Shown piece after piece: positions 7,328 to 15,802 of a DNA stretch of 24,088 nucleotides (position 1 is its first letter; the number at the start of each line of letters is the position of its first letter). The stretch is from Gemmatimonadota bacterium. Its GTDB lineage: Bacteria > Gemmatimonadota > Gemmatimonadetes > Gemmatimonadales > GWC2-71-9. Below the pieces are notes generated by a model. That model was not told where the DNA came from, did not search any database, and saw nothing but the letters and a program-made list of their open reading frames with translations. The stretch lies in NCBI GenBank assembly GCA_029859185.1, contig JAOUDR010000004.1, positions 1-24,088 of the forward strand. The letters run 5' to 3'. The translations under genes and the position numbers were made by a program.

Positions 7328-9892
7328 GTGACCTACCCCCACCACCACATCCGCGACCACTACCTCCCGCCAGATCACGAGGCGTTTCGGCGGGCGGAGC
7401 CGCCGACCGGACGCGTCATCGTGATTGCCCCGACCCGAGCAGCGTGTGAGACCATCGAACTCGCGCTCGGCCTTCGGATCGAGACCGTCCTTGATCGGCA
7501 GCACGGCGAGCACGTGCGGGCGCTTGCCCGCGGAGGTGCGGGGTTCGGCATCGTCGCGGGGACTGGAACGGGTAAGACGCTCGCGATCCGTCCCATGGCC
7601 GAAGAGATCGTCCGCGCCCCGCTGCGGGTAGGGGTCGTGAACCGGGAGCGAGAGGCCACGCCCGAGACGCCAACCTGGAACGTCGTGATCGTGACGACAG
7701 GGATTGCCCGGCGCTGGTTCCAGAGCGACCTGATTGGACCGCAGGATACCCTGATTGTCGACGAGATCCATCAGACGTCCGCCGAGCTCGAGCTGTGCTT
7801 GGCGCTCGGGAAGCGGATCGGGTGCCGTTTCATCTGGCTCTCGGCCACGGTGGACCCGACGTTCTATGCGGAGTATCTGAAGTCGGCGGATGTCCTGGAG
7901 ACTTCGGCGTTCGATCCCGGACTCGCGGCGCACGTCGAGGTGCACGTCCAACGCCCGATCGAGTTTCTGGACGAGCGGTTCCTCCGCTGGGTGCAACGTG
8001 AGCGCCGTGGCGTTGCCGTGTTCCTCCCGACCCGCGCTGAAGTCGAGAACGCGGCGACGGAGCTCGGGGACGCGTTTCCGCAATTACACACCGCGTTCTA
8101 CCATGGCGGCGAGCCAATCCGGGTCATCCGACCGTTCCTGGACGGCAGTGTCGAGAAGCCATTCCTGCTGGCCATGACGGCCGCCGGCCAGTCGGCGCTC
8201 AACATCACCGGGCTCGACACCGTGGTGATCTACGATGCCCGGTATACGAACATCGTGGAGCGGGGCCGCAACGTGCTGACGCGGCAGTACCTCGGCGCCA
8301 ACGAGATCCTCCAGATGGCGGGCCGTGTGCATGGGCGGGTGCCGAACGGGGCCGTGCATATCCTGAGCGACCGGGAGGTCGATTTCTCGTCGCTGCGACC
8401 GACCCCACCCGAATTCCAGCTGGCCGGTGACTCCGAGCGCCTGGCGCTTACCTCGGCGGCGCTGGGCATTGACCTCTCCGACCTCGAACTCCCGGTGCCG
8501 GTCGACCGTCGCGCCTATCGCGCCGCGACCACGCGGTTGGCGGACCGCGGGATCGTGGAGGGCGGGCGCCTCACCACGTACGGGCGGGACGTCGAGGCAA
8601 TGCCGGTTGACCGCCCCTGGGGCGAGCTGCTGGTGCACGCGGACGAGGAAATCACGCCGTTCGTGGCCGTCGCCGCGAATATCGAGTCGTTGCACCGCAT
8701 GACGCGGGATGAGCGTGACCTACGCGGACTCATCGTCCGCGGGAGCGATCACCTGACGGCGTACAGCGTGTTCGCGGAGGCCGTCAACCTGTATGGAACG
8801 CTGGGTCGCGTGTACGGTCTCCCACGGCACGTCTTCACAGAGTCCGTGCAGGAATGGGCGGAGGCACGTGGTGTCCTGGTGAAGGCCATCGAGGACATCG
8901 CCCTTGGTCTGGCTTCGGTGTATCGGACACTCGAGATCCCGCTCCCGGCGCAGTTGCCCGAGGCGCGCGGGGGCGCGGTTCGCGGATTCCGTGACCTCGT
9001 GGCCCGTGTCATGCCCTTCGATCTCGTGATCGACCAGGAGACGGCCCGCTCGGAGTCGGTGCGGATCTCGCGCGGATCGGTGTGCGCACCCGGTGCTCCG
9101 GTGGCCGGTCAGATTCGGTATTTCGCGGACCGATTCGGCACGCCGCGGGGTGCGATCGAGGGGACCGAGATCCCATTCGATCTGATCAAACGCTTCGCGG
9201 TGCGCGGTGAGCCGCTCGTGCGGTTTCGGGAGAGCCAGCGACATACGGGACTCGTGGTCGAGCGGGTCACCGCGTACTTCGGGTTCGAGCTCGACCGCAG
9301 TCGCGAGCCGCTGACCGGTGACTTCCCGGCCGCGCTCGCGAGCCATGCCCGGCTCGCGCTGGCCGAGGCGCTCGTTGCCGGTCGAACGGCCCACACGGAC
9401 CAACGGGCGGTTGCCCGCGCGGTCGCCCGGCTCGACGAATACTGGCGCCGGTCCGGTGGCCGCCTCGAGGCGGCCAGCCCCGATGCCGTGGCGACGGCCC
9501 TGGCGAGACAGTTGCAGGATGTGTCGAGCTGGGAGCACTTTCTCCGCACGCGGCTGGAACTGGATCCCGCCACGTTCGTTCCGGAGGCTACCCGGGAGGA
9601 GTTGGATGCCCTGCCCGGATCCGTCCCCCTGCTCGGTGACCGGATCCCGCTGCACTATGACATCGAGCGCGGACAGGCGGTGGTGCGGTTGCGACTCCGT
9701 GAGGGCAAAGCGCGTCGGCTCCGCCCCGGTGTGGTGCCCGACCTGGATCGACCGCTGCGGTTCACGGTGTTTCGGGGCCGGCAGGACGTCCTGCAGGCGG
9801 CCTCGCTGGATGAGCTGATCAGCGGTTTGTCCCGAATGCGCGGGCGCGACCGGCCGCAGCGGCGGGGCGGTCATCGCCGGCGTCGCCGCTAG
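7328..9892 (+). CDS. DEAH-box (HrpA/HrpB-like) ATP-dependent helicase
   Basis: From the GTG at 7328 the protein has 854 residues. The helicase core is clear: Walker A GTGTGKT (78-84), DEIH (145-148), SAT (172-174), a motif V-like TAAGQSALNI (about 284-293) and motif VI QMAGRVHGR (329-337). These place it among DEAH RNA/DNA helicases related to HrpA and HrpB. The remaining 500 residues are less typical; the stretch near 730-820 resembles the C-terminal region of HrpA, and the protein ends in a very basic Arg-rich tail likely to bind nucleic acid. I reject the in-frame upstream start at 7241, because the first 29 residues there are translated from the repeat element and bear no family likeness. 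The gene converges on the TetR-type gene with a four-base overlap. The role is probably RNA remodelling; the substrate is unknown. Confidence 0.9.
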   Translation: MTYPHHHIRDHYLPPDHEAFRRAEPPTGRVIVIAPTRAACETIELALGLRIETVLDRQHGEHVRALARGGAGFGIVAGTGTGKTLAIRPMAEEIVRAPLRVGVVNREREATPETPTWNVVIVTTGIARRWFQSDLIGPQDTLIVDEIHQTSAELELCLALGKRIGCRFIWLSATVDPTFYAEYLKSADVLETSAFDPGLAAHVEVHVQRPIEFLDERFLRWVQRERRGVAVFLPTRAEVENAATELGDAFPQLHTAFYHGGEPIRVIRPFLDGSVEKPFLLAMTAAGQSALNITGLDTVVIYDARYTNIVERGRNVLTRQYLGANEILQMAGRVHGRVPNGAVHILSDREVDFSSLRPTPPEFQLAGDSERLALTSAALGIDLSDLELPVPVDRRAYRAATTRLADRGIVEGGRLTTYGRDVEAMPVDRPWGELLVHADEEITPFVAVAANIESLHRMTRDERDLRGLIVRGSDHLTAYSVFAEAVNLYGTLGRVYGLPRHVFTESVQEWAEARGVLVKAIEDIALGLASVYRTLEIPLPAQLPEARGGAVRGFRDLVARVMPFDLVIDQETARSESVRISRGSVCAPGAPVAGQIRYFADRFGTPRGAIEGTEIPFDLIKRFAVRGEPLVRFRESQRHTGLVVERVTAYFGFELDRSREPLTGDFPAALASHARLALAEALVAGRTAHTDQRAVARAVARLDEYWRRSGGRLEAASPDAVATALARQLQDVSSWEHFLRTRLELDPATFVPEATREELDALPGSVPLLGDRIPLHYDIERGQAVVRLRLREGKARRLRPGVVPDLDRPLRFTVFRGRQDVLQAASLDELISGLSRMRGRDRPQRRGGHRRRRR

Positions 9893-10494
9893 CCGGAACG
9901 CCGCGAGCTGGTAAGGGACAGCAGTCCCACCCAGAAGGCCGCCCACGCCTGCTCCAGTTCATCCTGACCGGCTCCACTGCCAAGCTGGAGGCCGATTCCC
10001 TCGATGATGGCGGCGAGCAGCGTGCCCAGCTCCCCGATAGGGACCGTCGCCTCACGCCCCATGCGACCGAGCAGCTGATCAAGCGCCTCAGTCACGCCCC
10101 GGGCCAGAGCCACTCTACCGGAATTGACTGACTGTACAATCAGTTCTTCTCTTCGCATTCCAAGGGCGGCGCAGGCTGCGGCAACGCCGGTTGAGGAATC
10201 GGTGGCGAGCAGGTTCCACGCGGCGCCGATCGATGCCTTGGGGTCTTCGGCGTCCAAGGCGCGCCGCCACGCTGCGGCCCGATCTTCCCACATGCGGCCT
10301 GCCGCGGCGGCGAGGAGTTGGTCCTTCTTGCGGAAGTGATAGTGGACGAGCCCCTTTGCGCAGCTCGCGGCCTGGGCGACCTGATCCATCGTGAGGTCGG
10401 CGCCACGTCGCTCGCGCAGCAGGCGAATGGTCGCGTCGAGGATGCCGCTCTTGGTGCTGCCGTTACCCCCGACCGGCTGCTTCTTCTTCGGCAT
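9889..10494 (-). CDS. TetR-family transcriptional repressor
   Basis: The protein has 201 residues. The N-terminal helix-turn-helix lies at about residues 34-56 (LTMDQVAQAASCAKGLVHYH), followed by the FRKKDQLL segment typical of TetR proteins. The rest is helical, with an Ala/Leu-rich C-terminal part that would form the ligand pocket and dimer interface. It should bind a short palindrome and release it when a small hydrophobic ligand binds. Two near-identical 18-bp palindromes lie upstream, one between its own putative -35 and -10, which predicts autorepression together with control of the divergent regulator-barrel operon. Its stop codon shares a CTAG with the helicase stop. No efflux pump gene is adjacent, so the outer-membrane protein operon is the best candidate target. 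Confidence 0.93.
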   Translation of the reverse strand: MPKKKQPVGGNGSTKSGILDATIRLLRERRGADLTMDQVAQAASCAKGLVHYHFRKKDQLLAAAAGRMWEDRAAAWRRALDAEDPKASIGAAWNLLATDSSTGVAAACAALGMRREELIVQSVNSGRVALARGVTEALDQLLGRMGREATVPIGELGTLLAAIIEGIGLQLGSGAGQDELEQAWAAFWVGLLSLTSSRRSG

Positions 10495-10534
10495 GGATCA
10501 CCGTCGTATGAGGGAGGTGGCTTGGTTACGCGCA

Positions 10535-10563
10535 AGTATTGGCTGTCCAGCCGGTCAATGCAA
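10535..10563 (-). promoter_or_regulatory. Promoter-operator module of the tetR-type gene
   Basis: On the minus strand a -35-like TTGCAT (10563-10558) and a -10-like AATACT (10540-10535) lie 17 bases apart. Between them sits the palindrome TGACCGGCTGGACAGCCA (10557-10540). A repressor bound here would cover the promoter. The element begins 41 bases before the ATG. Confidence 0.65.
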
Positions 10564-10581
10564 TGGGCTGTGGTAGTCTCG

Positions 10582-10610
10582 TTGCTATGACTGTCTGGCC
10601 AGTCAGTAGT
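10582..10610 (+). promoter_or_regulatory. Promoter-operator module facing the regulator-barrel operon
   Basis: On the plus strand TTGCTA (10582-10587) and AGTAGT (10605-10610) frame the palindrome TGACTGTCTGGCCAGTCA (10588-10605), with six-base perfect arms. It matches the module on the other strand at most positions and has the same layout, so the two look like mirrored copies. The -10 match is weak; a second box nearer the downstream ATG may be the actual start. Confidence 0.6.
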
Positions 10611-10729
10611 TGTCAAGCCTTCTCCGGGACTCCACCGCTGCGCCGGCTGCGGCAATCTGATCCTGCCGGGACGCTTCTCCCGGTCACTCCTCAGTGGTTC
10701 GGACTGAAACCCTCTACGCCGGCGGGGCG

Positions 10730-10735
10730 TAGTCT
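10730..10735 (+). promoter_or_regulatory. Putative -10 box TAGTCT before the PAS/Fis regulator
   Basis: TAGTCT ends five bases before ATG 10741, and no Shine-Dalgarno sequence is seen. It fits the leaderless pattern of other genes here, although the spacing is the shortest of the set. Confidence 0.3.
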
Positions 10736-10740
10736 CCACC

Positions 10741-11190
10741 ATGAGCGCGCCGGACCGGCCCGGAAGGCCACAGCTCTTTTCCCCTCTTGCTCGGGCGTTG
10801 CTCGATCGCTTCAACGAGGCGGTCATCTTGTTCGATCCTGAGGGCCGCATGGTGTACACCAACGGGGGCGGACAGGACCTGTTGGAGACCATCACTGGCG
10901 GTGGCGAACTCGATACCCGGACCCTCCTGCCTCGGCTGGGCAGGATGGGCGGGCGAGTCGAACGGCTGGTGGTGGGGGACCTGACGCTCGGCCACGCCGT
11001 CTACGTTCCCGGCGCGCGGGCGGCGGAGCGGCTCGATACGCGCGAGCGTGAAGCCATCGTCGGCACGTTGCACGCAACCGGCTGGCGCCTCACGGAAACG
11101 GCCAGGCGGCTCGGTATCTCCCGAACGACGCTCTGGCGGCGGCTCCGGGACTGGGGGATCGAGTCGCCGAACGATAGCGAGAGGGTATGA
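10741..11190 (+). CDS. Small PAS-like and Fis-type helix-turn-helix regulator
   Basis: The protein has 149 residues. The N-terminal third (about 18-52) resembles the start of a PAS domain (LLDRFNEAVILFDPEGRMVY followed by TN and an aliphatic helix), but it is too short for a full one. Residues 98-140 form a Fis/NtrC-type DNA-binding domain: an ExxAIVxTL helix, then ETARRLGISRTTLWRRL as the helix-turn-helix. The AAA+ ATPase domain that normally lies between these parts in sigma-54 activators is absent, so it cannot act as a sigma-54 activator and more likely works as a simple DNA-binding switch. Its stop overlaps the start of the outer-membrane barrel gene (ATGA at 11187), so the two are translated together. 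It is divergent from the TetR-type gene. Confidence 0.82.
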   Translation: MSAPDRPGRPQLFSPLARALLDRFNEAVILFDPEGRMVYTNGGGQDLLETITGGGELDTRTLLPRLGRMGGRVERLVVGDLTLGHAVYVPGARAAERLDTREREAIVGTLHATGWRLTETARRLGISRTTLWRRLRDWGIESPNDSERV

Positions 11191-13382
11191 CGATCGGGCG
11201 GGCCCGGTTTCAGGCGATTGCGCTCGCGATTGCCGCCATGGCGCCCGTTGCCGCAGCACAGCCCTCCCCCTACGCCGACTCCGCGACGGCCACCCTGGTC
11301 GCCATAGCGCGGCAGCGGCACCTCCGCCAGGACTCCCTGGTACGCGACTACCGGGCGCTCGTCACCACACGGTTTGACGCGAGTGCGGGCGCGAGCCGCT
11401 TTGCGCGCCTAACCCCACTGCTGGCGCACGAGAGCGTTGCCCGCGCCACTTGGCGGTACCCCAACGACCTGAAGGTGCAGGTGCTCGGCGCTCGCACGAA
11501 ATCGCAATTCGAGCGCTTCCTTCCCCGTGACGCCGACGTCCGCGATGAGGACGTGCGCGTCTCGTTTGCCGATCGGCCGTGGTTCGTGCCGCGGGCACTG
11601 GGCGATTCCGTCCGCTTGTTGGGTGTGCCGGAGACGGCGGCCCTCCATCCGTTGGCCCCCGGGGCCGAAGCATTCTACGACTACGCCATCGCGGACTCCG
11701 TCAGCATGTTCCTGCCGGGCCGGACGATCCGGGCGATCGCGATCCGGGTCGTCCCGCGTCAGCTGGGTCCGTCGCTCGTGGCCGGGGACCTGTGGGTGGA
11801 CGCCGAGACCGCGGACGTCGTGCGCCTCATGGTCACGTTCCTGGGTGAGTACCTCTGGGATGCCCCGGATGCGGATGGCACGGCGGCCGACAGCGCCAAG
11901 GCGCGCAAGGACTCGAAGCGGGCGCAGCAGATCCTCACGGTACAGGCCGACCTCGAGTACTCCCTGCACGACAACCTCTACTGGATGCCGTACCGGCAGG
12001 TCCTCACCATCACCGCCGAGATCGACATCCTCCTGCGGGTGGCCCTGCCCGCGCGGGTCATTACCACCTTCTCCGAGTACGCGATCAACACGGATGCGCC
12101 GATCGCGTTCGACGTGCCACTCGATGCATGGACCGACTCGACGGAAGAGCGGCGGTATTGCCCCCGCTGCGGCGAGGACAACGGCCGCCGGAACGCGGAA
12201 ACGGTGGGGTACGCGCGCACCGGGAGCTGGGATCAGGGTCGCTGGGAGATGGTGCTGCCCCCCGCCGATTCACTGGACGCCTATGCGTGGCGGGACTCCC
12301 TGAGCCTCACGGTCGACGCCGCCACGGAGGCCCACCTGCGGCAGAGCGTTGCCGATCTCGCGCGAATGAAGGAGGAGTTGCCGCCCGACCTGCTGTTACG
12401 TCGGCGGTTTGGCCTCGCGTGGGAGACCGCGGCGGACATCGCACGCTTCAACCGCGTACAGGGTGTTTCCCTCGGCTTGGGCTTCAACCTGCGGCCGCGC
12501 ATTCCGTTCACCACAGTCACCCTGTCGGGGCGGTTCGGCTTCTCCGACACGCGGGTCACCGGGTCGGTCCTGTGGCGGCGGGACGCCCCGAGCGGACAGT
12601 TCGAGGGTCGCGTATTCCACCACGTGGTCGAGGCCGAGCCCTGGACGCGCGGGCAGAGTATCGGCAATACCCTGAACGCGGCGTTTGCCGCCCACGACGA
12701 TGCGGACTACTACCTCGCGACCGGTGTGGGGATCGCCTTCATGCCGTACCATGGATCGCTCGCGGACGTGGAGTTGCGTGTCGGTGCCGAGCGACACGGC
12801 AGCATGGACGCCGTTGCGTCATCCGGGCTGAACGACATCCTCGGCGGCAGCGGCGTGTTCCCGGTCAACCCGCCGATTGCTCCCGGCGACTACCTCCGTG
12901 CCTCCATCCGTCCGACTCGCCGATTCGGCTGGACCAAGTTGACGCTCGGAGTCGAAGGCCTGGTCTCGGACTCCCTGTCCGGTGGCCGTGGCTGGCTCAG
13001 CCTGGAAGTGCCGTTCCGAGCTCTGGCGCGATCGGGCACGCTGACCCTCCGCACCGGATACGCGGTGGGGGACTCCCTGCCGCAGCTCGAATTCCGGGCC
13101 GGCGGTCCGTTCACCGTCCGCGGCTACGACTATGGCTACCGGCGTGGGGCGGGCGGCTGGTCGGCGCAGCTCGATTGGGCCCTCCGGCGCCGGGGCTGGC
13201 TCTGGACCCCGGTCGTGTTCGCGGATGTCGGGGATACCTACCGCAGCGGACCGTTCAAACCCCTGGTGGGCGTCGGTGGCGGCGTTTCCTTCCTTGGCGG
13301 CATTGCCAGGGTGAATGCCGCGTGGCCGCTCAATTCCGAGTCCGGATTCCGCTTCGATCTGCTGTTCCGCGCCCCGCGCTGA
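11187..13382 (+). CDS. Outer-membrane beta-barrel protein, Omp85-like C-terminal half
   Basis: The protein has 731 residues with a signal peptide (1-24, VAAA). Residues 25-400 form a soluble alpha/beta part in which I do not see clear POTRA repeats. From about 410 onward alternating hydrophobic-polar strands predict an outer-membrane barrel. FTVRGYDYG contains VRGY (644-647), the loop motif of BamA, TamA and two-partner-secretion transporters, after a PQLEFRAGG strand. The C-terminal strand ends FRFDLLFRAPR. An isolated CPRC motif (C325, C328) lies between the soluble part and the barrel. It resembles DUF5686-type or surface-antigen barrels more than BamA itself. It is translationally coupled to the PAS/Fis regulator and probably controlled by the TetR-type repressor, which suggests a conditionally expressed surface protein or exporter. 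The exact family is uncertain. Confidence 0.8.
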   Translation: MTIGRARFQAIALAIAAMAPVAAAQPSPYADSATATLVAIARQRHLRQDSLVRDYRALVTTRFDASAGASRFARLTPLLAHESVARATWRYPNDLKVQVLGARTKSQFERFLPRDADVRDEDVRVSFADRPWFVPRALGDSVRLLGVPETAALHPLAPGAEAFYDYAIADSVSMFLPGRTIRAIAIRVVPRQLGPSLVAGDLWVDAETADVVRLMVTFLGEYLWDAPDADGTAADSAKARKDSKRAQQILTVQADLEYSLHDNLYWMPYRQVLTITAEIDILLRVALPARVITTFSEYAINTDAPIAFDVPLDAWTDSTEERRYCPRCGEDNGRRNAETVGYARTGSWDQGRWEMVLPPADSLDAYAWRDSLSLTVDAATEAHLRQSVADLARMKEELPPDLLLRRRFGLAWETAADIARFNRVQGVSLGLGFNLRPRIPFTTVTLSGRFGFSDTRVTGSVLWRRDAPSGQFEGRVFHHVVEAEPWTRGQSIGNTLNAAFAAHDDADYYLATGVGIAFMPYHGSLADVELRVGAERHGSMDAVASSGLNDILGGSGVFPVNPPIAPGDYLRASIRPTRRFGWTKLTLGVEGLVSDSLSGGRGWLSLEVPFRALARSGTLTLRTGYAVGDSLPQLEFRAGGPFTVRGYDYGYRRGAGGWSAQLDWALRRRGWLWTPVVFADVGDTYRSGPFKPLVGVGGGVSFLGGIARVNAAWPLNSESGFRFDLLFRAPR

Positions 13383-13421
13383 GCGGCATGCGCGGAGGTG
13401 GCGCCCGGAACGGGAGCCCCC

Positions 13422-13427
13422 TACGTT
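13422..13427 (+). promoter_or_regulatory. Putative -10 box TACGTT, leaderless start of the thioesterase gene
   Basis: TACGTT lies seven bases before ATG 13435, with no Shine-Dalgarno sequence in between. Confidence 0.45.
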
Positions 13428-13434
13428 CCACCCC

Positions 13435-13905
13435 ATGTCGGGGCACCCGTTTGCGATCGAGGAGTACGTTCGCTGGTCTGATGTGGACCATGCGGGGATC
13501 ATCTTCTATGGCGCCTACGTGCGGTTCTTCGAGATTGCGGAGACCGAGATGTTCCGGGCCGCCGGGCTGCCCTACAGTCAGTTCTTCGAGCAGATGGGTC
13601 TGTGGCTCCCACGGGTGCACTTCGACTGCGACTTCCGCTACCCCGCCCGTCTCGATGACCGGTTGCGGGTCGTCACCTACGTCTCTCGGTTCGGCAGAAC
13701 GTCACTGACGCTGAGCTTCGACGTGTGGCATGTCGATGCCGGTCAGTTGGCGGCGGCGGCGCGGGAGGTGCTCGTCTGCACGGACCGCACCAGTCTTGCT
13801 CCGATACCGGTCCCCGCCGAGCTGCGTACGGCGCTCGGGCCTTTTGTCTTCACCGAAACAGCGGTGCGCGCGATGGCGGTGCCGGCTGCAGGGATGTCTT
13901 CATGA
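13435..13905 (+). CDS. Hot-dog acyl-CoA thioesterase (YbgC/4HBT type)
   Basis: The protein has 156 residues. The N-terminus EEYVRWSDVDHAGIIFYGAY is the active-site loop of the 4-hydroxybenzoyl-CoA thioesterase/YbgC family, with Asp18 (second Asp of DxD) as the expected catalytic residue. It is followed by the long central hot-dog helix FFEIAETEMFRAAG. Strands RVHFDCDFRYPARLDDRLRV and SLTLSFDVWH complete the fold. It should hydrolyse an acyl- or aroyl-CoA in the cytosol; the substrate cannot be told. The ATG at 13435 is chosen because the alternative in-frame start at 13315 lies inside the preceding barrel gene and adds residues with no family likeness. The stop overlaps the next gene as ATGA. 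Confidence 0.9.
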   Translation: MSGHPFAIEEYVRWSDVDHAGIIFYGAYVRFFEIAETEMFRAAGLPYSQFFEQMGLWLPRVHFDCDFRYPARLDDRLRVVTYVSRFGRTSLTLSFDVWHVDAGQLAAAAREVLVCTDRTSLAPIPVPAELRTALGPFVFTETAVRAMAVPAAGMSS

Positions 13906-14549
13906 TTCGCCCTCTCGTGGTTTCGCTGCTCCTGGTCACGGTTGCCTGTGGGGACCGAACGCCCCCACCGGACGAGACCGCACAAGCGGCCGATCTCGAT
14001 TCGCTGGAGGACGCGATCGAGGCGGAGCCGGCCCTGCCCCCAATGCCGGACTACCCCCGCGCCGACGCCGGGCAACTCAGGGCCCGGGCGGTCGGCGCCT
14101 TCGAACTGGATCGCGGTTGGCCTGCCCGTGCCGGCCGATGCGCGAACCCCGCGATGGTCCTCGTGATTGCCGAAGAACCTGGCAGCGGTGCCTCCGTCCT
14201 GTTGCAGCTTCCGTCGGGCGGCCTGACCGGCCTCTACCCGGTGAAGCTCGCCGACAGTGCAGGCATGCCCCTGCCGCCGGCCTCCCAAGTCGGCTTTCAG
14301 TTCTTCGAGGCGAGCGCCGCCCAGGCGTACCAGGCGTCGGAGGGCGAAGTGGAGGTACGGGAACTGACCGACCGACGCGTCAGCGGACGGTTTGCCGTGA
14401 CGATGCGCCACCTCGTGAACAATCGAAATGCGCGGGTCGCCGGCACGTTCCACCAGGTGGAGGTCGAGGCCTTGCCCCCCGATTGGTGCGAGCAGGCCGC
14501 CGCGGCGCAGGATTCGCTCGCAGCGGCGATGGACTCGGCAGGGGGATAG
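13902..14549 (+). CDS. Small lipoprotein of unknown function
   Basis: The protein has 215 residues. A hydrophobic leader ends VTVAC with the candidate lipidated Cys at 16; Thr at -3 is unusual for a lipobox, so lipidation is likely but not sure. An acidic linker rich in Pro, Asp and Glu follows (to about 55), then a compact beta-rich region and an Ala-rich tail. Two further Cys (near 77 and 198) could form a disulfide. I recognise no family. The start is ATG 13902, which overlaps the thioesterase stop; the longer reading from 13725 translates out of frame through the thioesterase gene. The gene is probably cotranscribed with the thioesterase; ispH follows after 53 bp with its own box. Confidence 0.75.
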   Translation: MIRPLVVSLLLVTVACGDRTPPPDETAQAADLDSLEDAIEAEPALPPMPDYPRADAGQLRARAVGAFELDRGWPARAGRCANPAMVLVIAEEPGSGASVLLQLPSGGLTGLYPVKLADSAGMPLPPASQVGFQFFEASAAQAYQASEGEVEVRELTDRRVSGRFAVTMRHLVNNRNARVAGTFHQVEVEALPPDWCEQAAAAQDSLAAAMDSAGG

Positions 14550-14587
14550 CCCTAGTCCGTCCGGTTGGAGGGGTTCGCCGGCCGGGC

Positions 14588-14593
14588 TACATT
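14588..14593 (+). promoter_or_regulatory. Putative -10 box TACATT, leaderless start of ispH
   Basis: TACATT ends nine bases before ATG 14603. The short gap (14550-14602) holds no Shine-Dalgarno sequence close to the ATG. Confidence 0.45.
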
Positions 14594-14602
14594 GCGGGCT
14601 CC

Positions 14603-15802
14603 ATGGACCCGACTTACGTCCGGAAGGGCTTCGGCCTCAAGCGAGAGATCGAGCCGGAGCTTGCCAGCTACCACAGTAACGTGGTGGACCGGCTGAAGGC
14701 CGGCGGCTACGCGCACACTGTTGGTGATCTCACGTTCCGCCTCGCGCAGGAATTCGGCTTCTGCTACGGCGTTGACCGGGCGGTCGAGTATGCGTACGAA
14801 TCGCGGAAGAAGTTCCCGGACAAGCAGCTGTACCTCGTGGGCGAGATCATTCACAACCCCCACGTCAACGCCCGCCTGACGGAACTCGGCGTCACCATCC
14901 TCGGCTACGACCCCGACGGGGCGTTCGATTTCAGCCGCATCAGTGCCGAAGACGTGGTCCTCATGCCCGCCTTCGGCGTGACGGTCAAGGACTTCGAGCG
15001 GCTCCGCGCCATTGGCTGCGTGGTGGTGGACACGACGTGCGGCTCGGTGCTCAACGTGTGGAAGCGCGTCGAGCGCTATGCCAAGGAGGGGTTTACCGCA
15101 GTTGTTCACGGGAAGCACTACCACGAGGAAACGAAGGCAACGGTCAGTCAGGTCACCAAGTACGAGCACGGGAAATATCTGATCCTGTTCGACATGGACG
15201 AGGCGGAAGTCGTCTGCCGGTTCATCGAACGCGCGGACAACGGGGGTGAGATGGAGCGCCTGTTCCGCCACCGTGTCTCGGACGGGTTCGAGTTTGCGCG
15301 GGATCTGCAGAAGATCGGTGTTGCCAACCAGACCACGATGCTGGCCAAGGAATCGCTGGCCATCGCAGCGCGCATTGGCCAGTCGCTGGAGGCGCGGTAT
15401 GGCCGTGCGGACCTCGATGAGCACTTCCGGAGTTTCGACACGATCTGCTCCGCGACCCAGGATCGTCAGGACGCGGTCTTGGCGCTGATCGAGGAGCCGC
15501 TCGACGTCATGCTCGTCATCGGCGGGTACAACTCGAGCAACACGAACAACCTCGCGAAGATCTGTGCCACGAAGGTGCGGACCTATCACATCGCGGACGC
15601 GTCGTGCATCGACGTCGAGGCGAGGAGCATTCGCCACAAGCCGGTGGACGAGGCGGAGGAGCGGGAGGAGCGGGAGGAGCGCGAGTGGCTGGAGGGCGTG
15701 CGGCGGATTGGGCTCACGGCGGGGGCGTCGACGCCCAATAACAAGATTGGGGAAGCAGTAGAAAGGGTACTGGAAACCAAAGGTCTGAGGCTAGACGGCT
15801 AG
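14603..15802 (+). CDS. ispH: 4-hydroxy-3-methylbut-2-enyl diphosphate reductase, long form
   Basis: The protein has 399 residues. It carries out the last step of the MEP isoprenoid pathway, reducing HMBPP to IPP and DMAPP with a [4Fe-4S] cluster. The three cluster cysteines are Cys54 (FGFCYGVDRA), Cys146 (DTTCGSV) and Cys282 (TICSATQDRQ). HGKHYHEET holds the substrate-binding His and catalytic Glu, and GGYNSSNTNNL is the diphosphate-binding Ser-x-Asn loop. The length, about 80 residues more than E. coli IspH, and the N-terminal extension match the cyanobacterial and plant-like long form. ATG 14603 is chosen because the family likeness starts there; the frame stays open upstream to 13730 across the two preceding genes, which is shadow. 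The last residues (LRLDG) and the stop are encoded by the start of inverted element 2, so the native end may have been altered. Confidence 0.95.
   Translation: MDPTYVRKGFGLKREIEPELASYHSNVVDRLKAGGYAHTVGDLTFRLAQEFGFCYGVDRAVEYAYESRKKFPDKQLYLVGEIIHNPHVNARLTELGVTILGYDPDGAFDFSRISAEDVVLMPAFGVTVKDFERLRAIGCVVVDTTCGSVLNVWKRVERYAKEGFTAVVHGKHYHEETKATVSQVTKYEHGKYLILFDMDEAEVVCRFIERADNGGEMERLFRHRVSDGFEFARDLQKIGVANQTTMLAKESLAIAARIGQSLEARYGRADLDEHFRSFDTICSATQDRQDAVLALIEEPLDVMLVIGGYNSSNTNNLAKICATKVRTYHIADASCIDVEARSIRHKPVDEAEEREEREEREWLEGVRRIGLTAGASTPNNKIGEAVERVLETKGLRLDG

Noticed and set aside
13730..14602. Open frame extending ispH upstream by 291 codons
   Set aside because: It runs out of frame through the thioesterase and lipoprotein genes, both of which have clear protein features.
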